Source of the DNA: Bacteriovorax stolpii
Lineage (GTDB): Bacteria > Bdellovibrionota > Bacteriovoracia > Bacteriovoracales > Bacteriovoracaceae
Assembly: GCA_945883845.1 (NCBI GenBank)
Contig: CAMCYI010000005.1
Coordinates: forward strand, 112,754-176,753
DNA: 64,000 bases
Reading direction: 5' to 3'
How positions within the stretch are numbered: position 1 is the stretch's first letter; every line of letters starts with the position of its first letter. The notes beneath the pieces were generated by a model. It was given only the letters and a program-made list of their open reading frames with translations, did no database searches and was not told the DNA's origin. This document shows positions 25,609 through 33,707 of this stretch, piece after piece. Position numbers and translations under genes: made by a program.

Positions 25609-26511
25609 TTAAAAAAATGGGTAAATTGTACCAAACTGAATGCGGTTCACGATCATCGTAGTCAGGATTGCACCGGCTATGAAGACACTTCCTTCGTAAA
25701 AACCGTATCCCAGGTTCTGCATATCCTGGTCAACCTGGCCTTCGAATCCTCGCTCGTCACCGAGCTTGACCGGGAAGATGTAAACCAGACCTTTTTTAAA
25801 GAGAGGGAAGATCAGAAGGGAGAGGATCGTCTTCAGGAGAACCTGAACACAGTAAACTGTGATGTCGTAGTGTTCCTGGTCAAAGCAACTGGCGATGATG
25901 ATGCCGGCACCAAAAGTGAACCCACCGTAGGAAAAACAGAGCGAGAGATTCTTCTGAATCAGCAAGCGACTGAACGTCAGTTTACTGATGAAAGTGTAGT
26001 ACTTGATGGAGAAGCCCACAATCACCAGCATATAGAGCCAGAGTACGAGGAGAATAATGAGAGAGTTGTCGGATTGAGTCATGACGGTGCGAGTGAGGTA
26101 AGCGATGACGATGGCGTGACAGAAGCTGATGAATGCGTAGCTCATGTTCTTACGCTTGAGGATCTCGTCAGTGTAGTCAAAGTTATAAAACACGATCGAT
26201 TCAACGATAAAAAGACTTAAGAGATAAAGGATAATGGCGATTGTACCCCAGACTGCAAAATGAAAGAGCGAGAGAAAGAAGCCGGAGCTTTCGTTGAAGC
26301 TGATGGAAGAAAAAATCAGGGCGATCCCGATCAGCCGTGAAAACAAATGGACACTGTCTGCCGGATTCTCAGCAGGATTAATCCGCTTCAACACCTGTCG
26401 TTTTACACTCGGGTAGAAGATCACATGAGCGTATCTGTACGCGTAGATCATGAGGCACACAAAGCCTGCAAGAAGGATTCGTATCACGAGCCTGTCGAAA
26501 ATTTCGGCCAT
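25609..26511 (-). CDS. Multi-pass membrane protein of unknown function (DUF350-like repeats possible)
   Basis: A 300-residue protein with about eight hydrophobic helices in two similar halves, with charged segments between them (DEILKRKNMSYAF, then GQVDQDMQNLGYGFYEGS). The two-half layout and these short motifs recall DUF350 membrane proteins, but this is tentative. It ends a minus-strand operon with the 26521 gene (9 bases apart) and the HD hydrolase. Confidence 0.7.
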   Translation of the reverse strand: MAEIFDRLVIRILLAGFVCLMIYAYRYAHVIFYPSVKRQVLKRINPAENPADSVHLFSRLIGIALIFSSISFNESSGFFLSLFHFAVWGTIAIILYLLSLFIVESIVFYNFDYTDEILKRKNMSYAFISFCHAIVIAYLTRTVMTQSDNSLIILLVLWLYMLVIVGFSIKYYTFISKLTFSRLLIQKNLSLCFSYGGFTFGAGIIIASCFDQEHYDITVYCVQVLLKTILSLLIFPLFKKGLVYIFPVKLGDERGFEGQVDQDMQNLGYGFYEGSVFIAGAILTTMIVNRIQFGTIYPFF

Positions 26512-26520
26512 AAAGTATCC

Positions 26521-27180
26521 TTAGAAGTTTTCTTTAAAGTAATCAATCAGGAGAGTTTTCATATCGACTTTTTTCATTCTCTCATCTTTAAAAAAGTGCG
26601 GGAAATTTTCCCGGGTTATTCTTCCCTCCGGTCCAAACTCATGTTTGAGACCAAAGTAGGGTTTGTTCGTCGTCGCGCTGTTTTTATAGCCGTCAGCAAA
26701 TTCCTGTGTAGGACGGAATTTTCCCCATCCCAGATAATTTGGATAGTTTTTGAAGGCCTTGGCGAAACGCCATTTTAAAACACCTTTCTTGTTTTCGCGC
26801 CACTCACCGTATTCACGGTTGCCGACGTAAAGACTTCCCGGTGCTTGCGGAAGAAACTCTTCCTTCTCGTGGTTTCTGCGATAGATGGAGAGTCCGATGA
26901 ATTTCATATTTCGTTTGGCAAATTCGCGGCTGGTGCGGACGATGATCTCTTCGACAGTGTCCATCGTCGAGATGAGGCGATATTTCTGGTAATATGTTTT
27001 AATCAAAAAACCAGTCGCGTGCGTATCGACGAGAATCAACGTCGCTTCCTCACCGGGAACAATCTTGGAGAATCCTCTCTCGTTCTGGAGATACTGAACA
27101 CCGATCTCAGAGGGAGAAAGTGTTTTTGCGAGTCCCAGATAGATGATGACCAGGATGGTATAAAGGAAGAACTTGTACAT
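26521..27180 (-). CDS. Membrane-anchored or secreted protein of unknown function
   Basis: The 219-residue protein has an N-terminal hydrophobic segment (1-20) and a soluble charged remainder rich in aromatic and basic residues (YYQKYR, WRFAKAFKNYPNYLGWGKF). No family is recognised. It overlaps the HD-hydrolase gene upstream by one base and is followed by the multi-pass protein, which suggests a three-protein functional unit. Confidence 0.72.
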   Translation of the reverse strand: MYKFFLYTILVIIYLGLAKTLSPSEIGVQYLQNERGFSKIVPGEEATLILVDTHATGFLIKTYYQKYRLISTMDTVEEIIVRTSREFAKRNMKFIGLSIYRRNHEKEEFLPQAPGSLYVGNREYGEWRENKKGVLKWRFAKAFKNYPNYLGWGKFRPTQEFADGYKNSATTNKPYFGLKHEFGPEGRITRENFPHFFKDERMKKVDMKTLLIDYFKENF

Positions 27181-28478
27181 TAAAAGGCCCGCAGAATTTT
27201 TTCAACTTCACCCTTCTGCTGAGAAGTAAGGAGTTCAAAATCACAGTGAATACGGCTGACCGCATGTGAATCACTGTATTTCTGGAAGAGGTCCGTTGCC
27301 TCCTGGATGTTTTTGATCGTGCGATGGCCTTTGGCGAGAGAGGATTCTCTCATCACCTTCATGGGATATTTCTGCTGAGGAGAACTCGAGCTGTAGTATT
27401 TTGAAAGTCTACCTTTCGACGAACTCTTGATGTAATCAATGTTTTCAGACTTCAGGTATTTTTCAAGGTCGTGCATCTGCGGAAGATGTTGAGCCCCGAA
27501 TGTCTCGAGGATTTTTTTCGGGATGGAATTTTTCACCACCCGCTGGGCCCAGACGTTCTTAGATTTCTTCAGGGTCTTGAAGAGGAAAGCATCGTCGTGC
27601 TCAAGATACTCTTCGATGTCCGCAGGTATTTTGTATTCATCTTTCTCGGATTCAAAATACCGAAGGAGCATCTGCTCAAGGCAAACAGCACGGTAATGGA
27701 AGTACACCATCATGAACATGTGAAATCGTGAAAGAAGAAAGTCATCGAAGGTTGAGATCGCGCGCTCGGAAATTCCAAGGTAGGCATCGTTTCCTTCGAG
27801 GCAGATTTTCAGGTTATCAATGATCCAGTCGAGATCGAACTTGCCGTAAGAGACGCCACAGAAATAACTATCACGCAAAAGGTAGTCCATCCGATCGCAG
27901 TCCATCTCGCTTGAAACCAGCTGATGAAGGAGCGGGAAATAATTGGTTCCGTTGACTGTGAAGTAAGATGCATCACTCGTTTCGCCAATGACGAGTTCAG
28001 CAACAGCATCCGGTTCAACACCAAAAGCCTTCTTTACACCCGCAAAAGACTGAGTGAAAGAAGAGTCAGTGATGGACTTGATCGTGTAGTCTTCATGTGA
28101 GGCCTGGCGATCACCTTTCCCGTCGAGAAACTTTTTCGGAAGTTTCAACTCAGATAACATCGGCATCACTGATTCAGTGGAATGCGAGAGTGGCGCGTGC
28201 CCGATGTCGTGCAGGAGGCATCCGAGTCTCAGCGTTTCGCCGAGGCGGGCGATATCCGGATTCTGCTGGTCTTTGAAGAGGTAATTAAACACCATGCTCG
28301 CAACGTTCATGACTCCAATAGAGTGCAGGTAGCGCGTGTGAGTGGCACCGGGAAAAACGTATTCAGAAAAACCAAGTTGCTTGATGTTTCTCAGACGCTG
28401 GAAAAAAGGATGCTCGATAATCTCAATCTCCGCATCGTGAATGGGGATGGAGCCGTGAACGGGATCTCTGATTTCCAA
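27180..28478 (-). CDS. HD-superfamily phosphohydrolase (COG1078/dGTPase-like)
   Basis: The 432-residue protein begins MEIRDPVHGSIPIHD and has HTRYLHSIGV and LHDIGHAPLSHS (HD at 90-91), the metal-binding pattern of the COG1078 branch of HD hydrolases. Related enzymes cleave nucleoside triphosphates. Further metal-site region SEMDCDRMDYLLRDS is present. It is cytoplasmic and heads the operon 28478-25609; the partners suggest signalling at the membrane, which is inference. Confidence 0.88.
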   Translation of the reverse strand: MEIRDPVHGSIPIHDAEIEIIEHPFFQRLRNIKQLGFSEYVFPGATHTRYLHSIGVMNVASMVFNYLFKDQQNPDIARLGETLRLGCLLHDIGHAPLSHSTESVMPMLSELKLPKKFLDGKGDRQASHEDYTIKSITDSSFTQSFAGVKKAFGVEPDAVAELVIGETSDASYFTVNGTNYFPLLHQLVSSEMDCDRMDYLLRDSYFCGVSYGKFDLDWIIDNLKICLEGNDAYLGISERAISTFDDFLLSRFHMFMMVYFHYRAVCLEQMLLRYFESEKDEYKIPADIEEYLEHDDAFLFKTLKKSKNVWAQRVVKNSIPKKILETFGAQHLPQMHDLEKYLKSENIDYIKSSSKGRLSKYYSSSSPQQKYPMKVMRESSLAKGHRTIKNIQEATDLFQKYSDSHAVSRIHCDFELLTSQQKGEVEKILRAF

Positions 28479-28493
28479 GTGTCGTCCTTATTG

Positions 28494-28742
28494 CTAGAGC
28501 TCAGAAGCGTGAGTTTTCAACCATTGTGCGATCTCTCTGGACTCGTGCATGGGCTTTCCGTCGATGTAGAGACATGGCACAGTACTTCGACCGGTATCCT
28601 GAATGAGCTTCTGTTTTTGAGAAGCATCTTTGTGGATATCAACCAGAGTTACCTTGCTTTCCAGTTTGTTTTCCTTGATGGCGGAGAGAACAATCTGGCA
28701 GTAAGGGCAGCTCGCAAAATAAAATAAATCCAGTTTTTTCAT
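28494..28742 (-). CDS. Glutaredoxin-like protein
   Basis: An 82-residue thioredoxin-fold protein with the CPYC redox site (C12, C15), a cis-Pro segment (RSTVPCLYIDG) and the C-terminal glutaredoxin helix. It acts in cytoplasmic thiol-disulphide exchange. It starts the minus-strand run that continues into the HD hydrolase after 15 bases. Confidence 0.88.
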   Translation of the reverse strand: MKKLDLFYFASCPYCQIVLSAIKENKLESKVTLVDIHKDASQKQKLIQDTGRSTVPCLYIDGKPMHESREIAQWLKTHASEL

Positions 28743-28786
28743 TGTACACCTCTTAAAAACGATTGGCCCGTAAGTATGCGGTCCCC

Positions 28787-28817
28787 AAAAAAAAGAGGCC
28801 CCTTGCGGAGCCCTTTT
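28787..28817 (-). terminator. Terminator of the histone-like gene
   Basis: On the minus strand AAAAGGGCTCC-GCAAG-GGGCCTCTTTT forms an imperfect stem followed by a run of eight T. It starts directly after the stop codon. Confidence 0.7.
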
Positions 28818-28819
28818 AT

Positions 28820-29434
28820 TTATATATCGTCGTCGTCTTCTTCTTCTTCATCATCGGCTTTTTTCTTTTTCGGACCTTTCACGTATTCAACGTCCTCGTC
28901 CGCTTCTTCAACTTCAGCTTCAGCGTCTTCAGGAGAATCGAGGCCTTCTTCGTAACCCCAGCCGTAACCGTAGCTACCTTCTTCCTCTTCATCGTCTTCA
29001 GCTGCAGCTGCAGCAGGCTTGGCTTCGCCTTCTTCTTCTTCATCAGCATCAAACTCAGAATCAAAATCATCGTTCAATGTATCAGCAGCATAGTCATCAT
29101 TGAAGCCAGCAGCATGGGCCGGAGCTTTTGCCGGAACAACTGAAGGAACAATTGATTTTTTCTTATCTTTAGCGGCCGGTTTTGCAGCTGGCTTTGCAGA
29201 AGACTTGACTGCAGCTTTTACAGGCGCCGCTTTTTTAGGAGCAACTTTTTTAGCTGGAGCTTTTTTCGCTGCTTTCTTTGGAGCTGCTTTTTTAGGAGCG
29301 GCTTTTTTTGCAGGGGCTTTTTTCGCTGCTTTTTTCGGAGCTACTTTTTTTGCCGGAGCTTTTTTTGCTACTTTTTTCGTTGCTGCTTTTTTAGCAGGAG
29401 CTTTTTTTGCTGCTTTCTTTGCTTTCTTCGCCAC
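28820..29434 (-). CDS. Histone H1-like DNA-binding protein with acidic tail
   Basis: The first 95 of 204 residues consist of Lys/Ala/Pro repeats (AKKAPAKK, PKKAAKKAPAKK), like the C-terminal domains of eukaryotic H1 and bacterial HC1-type proteins, which compact DNA. The second half is strongly acidic (DDDDI terminus, EEEEGE stretches) with a Tyr/Gly/Trp patch (YGYGWGYEEG). The pairing of a basic arm and acidic tail suggests self-inhibition or histone exchange; that is inference. No enzymatic domain. Confidence 0.82.
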   Translation of the reverse strand: MAKKAKKAAKKAPAKKAATKKVAKKAPAKKVAPKKAAKKAPAKKAAPKKAAPKKAAKKAPAKKVAPKKAAPVKAAVKSSAKPAAKPAAKDKKKSIVPSVVPAKAPAHAAGFNDDYAADTLNDDFDSEFDADEEEEGEAKPAAAAAEDDEEEEGSYGYGWGYEEGLDSPEDAEAEVEEADEDVEYVKGPKKKKADDEEEEDDDDI

Positions 29435-29515
29435 AAAAGGTCCTTTGATGAATGGAGGTTTTAGACCACCTGATTATAAAGGCGTTTTTTGGCCATTTTC
29501 AAGTGAGGAAAACAA

Positions 29516-32233
29516 TTAATAAGTGACGCCGGAAAGGTCAATACCTATGGAAGCCGCATCAAGTGGGTTTTTAAAATCAGATTGACTCGTTTCAGTACCG
29601 CTCTGACGGATAACGGTTCCCTCTGACATAACAGGAAAGCCTGTAAGATTCTCATCAAATCCGGGTCTGCTTTTCTGCAGGGAGTCTAAGGGGATCAACT
29701 TCGTCGAGTAAAAGTTCCGTCGCATGTTTTCGCGAATGTCTGAACCTTGGACTGCATTGTCAAAAATTCCGTCATTGCCAACTCCCGTGAACGGTCCTGG
29801 AACATATGCCGAAAAGAGGGATAAGCCGCGAGCTGGTGCACGCGCGAAGTTTTGCGGATAGGAAGAATACTCAAAGCGGTAATGATCTCGGTCATAGCCG
29901 GCGTTGCCCAGACTTGGATTGAAATATTTTTTTAGCATGGCCCCGAGAGTTTGCGGACAGCCTGCGAGATTGGCGACCTGTTGGCCACTGCCGATATCGG
30001 TATCACCGTAATAAAAATGCAGGAACTGTCCGGCAAGGCTCGCACAGCTTTGGGGCTGTTGCGTTCCGATGTTGGCAGCTGCCGGGCCCGTGAAAAGAAT
30101 ATCAGAGACACCACGTGCTGCTTTCTCATATCCCGGAATGGATCCCGCGGCTTCAGCAGCTACGTTGTTTCTCATGTCGTAAATGGCTTTCGCCGCAAAA
30201 TTGAGCGAAGATTTATACTTTCTTACCGCTGAACCCTGACCGCGCATAAATTCAAAAATCGTGCGGATGACATCATCCTGGTTTTTCCACAACACATCTT
30301 CCTGGCCCGGGTTGAAAAGAGGAGCATAGAACATGGTCGTGTGAACATTCACAGCACCTTTTCGTTGTGGCGGGCCGTTGATGCTTCCGAAAGAATCAAG
30401 CTCAAGGTCGAGATTGAGTTTATTGTTACTCGGGATGAGATAGTTCGCACTTTCATACAGGGTTGGTGCTCGTACCCTGGCAATTTCGTTCTCCAAAGTT
30501 TCCTGAGACACATCGTTTGTAAGTGCGGTCCCTTTGAATAAGTTGAACTGAAATTTTGAATAGAGGCCAACGGGTTGGTCGCCAGTTATTTGTTTGTTGG
30601 GAGTGATGGTATTGATCCTGCCAGCTCCGAGAGTGTAGCCCGCAGTCCTGAATGGCGTCTGGTATTCATAAACCATGTTGGGAATTCCGAATTGCACGTC
30701 GCCGTTTTGTGCATCTCCCCCAAGTGGAGTTGAAGCATCCTTGATCCAAAAATATCCCGGATCCGGCTGATCAAAGTTAATCGGAAGGGGAAGCCCGGGA
30801 ATGAACACACCGTTACCAATCACACCGGGCTGATTGTTTCTTTTCGGCATCTGACTGAGATCGAGTGTGCTGATGTAGGGAATAGAACGAAACTTATTCG
30901 AGTCCTGACGACCAAGGAAGAATGATTGTCCCGGACGCTGAACAAAAAGCATAGGCCCGACTCTTCCACCAAAAGGTTTGGCAGCAGCATAGGCCGTGAG
31001 CTTGATATCTTCCGTATCGAACGGATTAAACATTCCGGAAAAAAGTGCTTCCCCGCGGACAGCGTAGTAAGTGAGGACATCTGGATTTTTATAAAAGCCT
31101 AGCGGATATCCGGGAACAGGAATGGCAACTTTTGAAACGTCACACGCCCCTGACGTTGCCGAGTCTGCACGAGGGATCATCGCCGCGTAGAAGACGGCGA
31201 GATTCACCATCATCAGCTTCAGATCAATGTATTGTTTTTCGTAGTTTTGTACCTGATCTCTTGGAACAAGAAGGTAGCTCGCTGAGTTTTGAGAGCCGGC
31301 AACCGGAACTTTTGTCGGAGGAATTTCAGTCAGTGTAAATGAATCCTTCATCTCAGCATCGTCCTCGTTACCAAGGTTACGAAGGCCTGAATAAAATGCC
31401 TTCACGATACGCTCACTTCCCATTTTCTTATCCTGGGAAATTGTGCGGATATCTTTCGTGCAGCTGGGAATCGATCCGACGTTTTCACACAAACCACTGG
31501 TCTCAGCTTCACGGTTCATAGCTTTTTCGAGGTTGCGCATTCTCATCGCGACTTCAATCGCTCGCGGCCATGCACCCTGACGGTTGGAAAGAATGGCAGG
31601 CCCTTGTTTCACGAGGACATCATCAACGTCACTTGTAAGAACGTTGTAGGCCCATGTTGTGGCGACAAGCATGTTGAGACGTGTGCGATCGATGCAGTCA
31701 TTCACCTTGGAACTAATCAACACATCCATGAACGCACGAGATGCTTCTTCCGCTCCGGGAAGATTGGATGATCCGAATTCCGGAAGTCCGGGAATCGCAT
31801 AGCGCTTACAAATGTTGGTTTTTGATTGAGTGAGGTGAATGCACACGGCAGGGATGTTATAGGGATCTTCTTCCCTGACTCCTGTGATGACATTGTTATC
31901 GGCCTGCAAACGAAAGCTCATGGCACCTGAGGTCCCAGGAGTTTCCACATCAGTGATATTGAGATTTCCCACGACGTAATACTTGTACATCCACTCTTTG
32001 TAGATGTTGCGCATTTCCCAGTTCATGTAGGCAATTTTGGAGAGGTGTCTTGCCTGAACCGCAGCACCTGAGAAGGCAGCTGCGTCTGTCGCGTTCTGGA
32101 GATTGATCTTCGCTTTTACAAACAGACCAATGTTAATCACGAACGCAACAATCGAGATCAAAACCACGATCGAAGCAGAGAAGAAAATACTAATTTGGCC
32201 CCGTTGTGAGGAGCGTATTGCTACTGGCGTCAT
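29516..32233 (-). CDS. Large Tad-domain (TadE/TadG-like) membrane-anchored protein
   Basis: The 905-residue protein begins with a short basic segment and one membrane helix (QRGQISIFFSASIVVLISIV, about 11-35), followed by NLQNATDAAAFSGA. This is the signature of the putative Flp pilus-assembly Tad domain. The remaining 840 residues are a large exported region without a recognised family. No other tad or pilus gene is nearby. Its upstream region has a TTTACAC box at 32292. Confidence 0.78.
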   Translation of the reverse strand: MTPVAIRSSQRGQISIFFSASIVVLISIVAFVINIGLFVKAKINLQNATDAAAFSGAAVQARHLSKIAYMNWEMRNIYKEWMYKYYVVGNLNITDVETPGTSGAMSFRLQADNNVITGVREEDPYNIPAVCIHLTQSKTNICKRYAIPGLPEFGSSNLPGAEEASRAFMDVLISSKVNDCIDRTRLNMLVATTWAYNVLTSDVDDVLVKQGPAILSNRQGAWPRAIEVAMRMRNLEKAMNREAETSGLCENVGSIPSCTKDIRTISQDKKMGSERIVKAFYSGLRNLGNEDDAEMKDSFTLTEIPPTKVPVAGSQNSASYLLVPRDQVQNYEKQYIDLKLMMVNLAVFYAAMIPRADSATSGACDVSKVAIPVPGYPLGFYKNPDVLTYYAVRGEALFSGMFNPFDTEDIKLTAYAAAKPFGGRVGPMLFVQRPGQSFFLGRQDSNKFRSIPYISTLDLSQMPKRNNQPGVIGNGVFIPGLPLPINFDQPDPGYFWIKDASTPLGGDAQNGDVQFGIPNMVYEYQTPFRTAGYTLGAGRINTITPNKQITGDQPVGLYSKFQFNLFKGTALTNDVSQETLENEIARVRAPTLYESANYLIPSNNKLNLDLELDSFGSINGPPQRKGAVNVHTTMFYAPLFNPGQEDVLWKNQDDVIRTIFEFMRGQGSAVRKYKSSLNFAAKAIYDMRNNVAAEAAGSIPGYEKAARGVSDILFTGPAAANIGTQQPQSCASLAGQFLHFYYGDTDIGSGQQVANLAGCPQTLGAMLKKYFNPSLGNAGYDRDHYRFEYSSYPQNFARAPARGLSLFSAYVPGPFTGVGNDGIFDNAVQGSDIRENMRRNFYSTKLIPLDSLQKSRPGFDENLTGFPVMSEGTVIRQSGTETSQSDFKNPLDAASIGIDLSGVTY

Positions 32234-32529
32234 TGAGCCCGGTTTAAAGGATGGTAATTACGTCCACCCATTTTGGTACGGTATTTGCGAGGTGTAAAGC
32301 AATCCAAAGGGTACCGATCTTTGGACACGGAACGTTCGTTGAATTCGGTGTACCTCTCCTAGCAATTCCCACCTTGTTTTTGTTCACAACTAAATCAATA
32401 CCCCAGGCGGCGCGGGCCGCCTGGAGCGTCACATTTAAGAGTGAAACGACTTGGTGGGGGTGGCGGGGGCAAAACTTGCAGCGCGCTACCCGGGCGCCTT
32501 ATTCGTGCTTAAATAGTGACAGGAGAAAT
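32234..32529. other. Divergent 296-base gap with GC-rich hairpin
   Basis: This gap lies between divergent genes. It holds a TTTACAC box on the minus strand (32298-32292, 59 bases before the Tad gene). It also has an inverted repeat CCAAAG...CTTTGG near 32305-32325 and a perfect 9-bp hairpin CCAGGCGGC-GCGG-GCCGCCTGG at 32403-32424. A GC-rich tract follows to about 32500. Both strands are open for long stretches but lack ribosome sites at the possible starts, so I call no gene here. Confidence 0.5.
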
Positions 32530-32919
32530 ATGAAACAATCCCTCAGAAAAGAATGCTTTTGCGCTCACTGCCGGTCTCCACGAAAGCTTCGTTATCACCG
32601 TCGTCTTCAGGGTTCACATTTCTTGCAGATTTTTGTTATGACTTTCGTTCTATCGGCGGCCCTTTATCCATGGCTCGATTTCAAAGGCGTCGTTTCATTT
32701 TTTCTGATCTGGCCCGCTTTCGATCTCACTTATAAAACGATGTACCGTAAAGATCTCAAATGTCCGTACTGTGGTTTTGATCCTACCTGGTACAAAAAAG
32801 ACGTCACAGTTGCGCGCAGACAGGTGGAAGATTTTCTTAAACAAAATCCGGATAGTCCGGTTTTGCAACGTGCCCGCAAACTCGAAGACTTTCAAAATTC
32901 CCAGACAAACCTGAATTAA
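32530..32919 (+). CDS. Small membrane protein with two zinc-ribbon-like CxxC pairs
   Basis: A 129-residue protein with CFCAHC near residue 10 and CPYC at about 79. Two hydrophobic segments lie between them (about 34-70). The four cysteines may bind one zinc. Start ATG 32530 is fixed by AGGAG at 32521; the frame is open upstream but without a better start. Function unknown. Confidence 0.72.
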   Translation: MKQSLRKECFCAHCRSPRKLRYHRRLQGSHFLQIFVMTFVLSAALYPWLDFKGVVSFFLIWPAFDLTYKTMYRKDLKCPYCGFDPTWYKKDVTVARRQVEDFLKQNPDSPVLQRARKLEDFQNSQTNLN

Positions 32920-32961
32920 TTTTTTTGACCTGCAAAAATCCTTTCATTATTTTCATCACTT

Positions 32962-32990
32962 AAGGCCGGACTAAACTGGCCTTGTTTTTT
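32962..32990 (+). terminator. Intrinsic terminator
   Basis: AAGGCC at 32962 pairs with GGCCTT at 32978-32983, followed by GTTTTTT. It ends the transcript of the zinc-ribbon membrane protein. Confidence 0.75.
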
Positions 32991-33088
32991 CATACCGAAT
33001 CAGTCAGGAAAGGACAGGAAATTGTCTTTTCCCACTTTTATCAACTGGGGTATGAATACCTTTATAGGAAAACCCTTTTAAAATTTTT

Positions 33089-33103
33089 GCGCATCCTATG
33101 CGC
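33089..33103 (+). repeat. Leader hairpin GCGCAT-CCT-ATGCGC before ssb
   Basis: A 6-bp stem with 3-base loop directly upstream of the ssb ribosome site (TAAGGAGA, 33105-33112). It could modulate initiation. It is almost identical to the hairpin before flagellin (24978-24991). Confidence 0.45.
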
Positions 33104-33116
33104 CTAAGGAGACATC

Positions 33117-33578
33117 ATGAGTGTAAACAAAGTCATTCTTTTAGGAAGACTCGGCCAGGATCCAGAGATCAAGTACACAGCTGGTGGTTCACCCGTTTGT
33201 AACTTCTCTCTTGCGACAACTGAAGCATGGACTGACAAGCAAGGTGCAAAACAGGAAAAAACTGAATGGCACCGTGTAGTGGTTTGGGGCAAGCTCGCTG
33301 AGCTTTGCAACCAGTACCTCGCAAAAGGCCGTCAGGCATTTCTCGAAGGCCGTCTTCAGACTCGCTCTTGGGATGATAAAGACGGAAACAAAAGATACAC
33401 CACTGAAATCCTCGCTTCGACAGTTCAGTTCATTGGCGGTCCTTCTGCTAATACTGGTGACCGTGCTCAAGCTCCAGGCGGACAGACTGTAGACACGAGC
33501 TACGCGCAAGCAGCTCCTGCTCAGGAATATCAGATTGCTTCTGATGCTTCTTTTGCTGCTGACGACATCCCTTTTTAG
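33117..33578 (+). CDS. ssb: Single-stranded DNA-binding protein
   Basis: The 153-residue SSB has the OB-fold domain ([39 protein letters not shown], residues 1-110). A Gln/Ala/Pro linker and the acidic tip DDIPF, which recruits repair and replication partners, follow. It coats ssDNA as a tetramer. Length is typical. It is monocistronic, between two terminators. Confidence 0.97.
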   Translation: MSVNKVILLGRLGQDPEIKYTAGGSPVCNFSLATTEAWTDKQGAKQEKTEWHRVVVWGKLAELCNQYLAKGRQAFLEGRLQTRSWDDKDGNKRYTTEILASTVQFIGGPSANTGDRAQAPGGQTVDTSYAQAAPAQEYQIASDASFAADDIPF

Positions 33579-33595
33579 TCAATAATTTCAGTCAG

Positions 33596-33623
33596 GGCCA
33601 CTCTTCGGAGTGGCCTTTTTTTT
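33596..33623 (+). terminator. Terminator of ssb
   Basis: GGCCACTC-TTCG-GAGTGGCC followed by a run of T. This is a classic UUCG tetraloop terminator. Confidence 0.92.
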
Positions 33624-33707
33624 GGGCATCTTTGCGTCGCTTCACTCTAATCAGCTGAAAAATCTGCCCTTTCATCCACTCGTTTTTTTAAATGCTACAA
33701 TCACTGG

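Noticed and set aside
29100..29519. 139-codon Ala/Phe-rich plus frame
   Set aside because: It is the exact antisense of the Lys/Ala repeat gene, and its low complexity mirrors that repeat.
32251..32529. N-terminal extension of the zinc-ribbon membrane protein, and a 62-codon minus frame (32244-32432)
   Set aside because: Both lack ribosome sites and share a segment only because of the palindrome at 32403-32424; AGGAG fixes the start at 32530.
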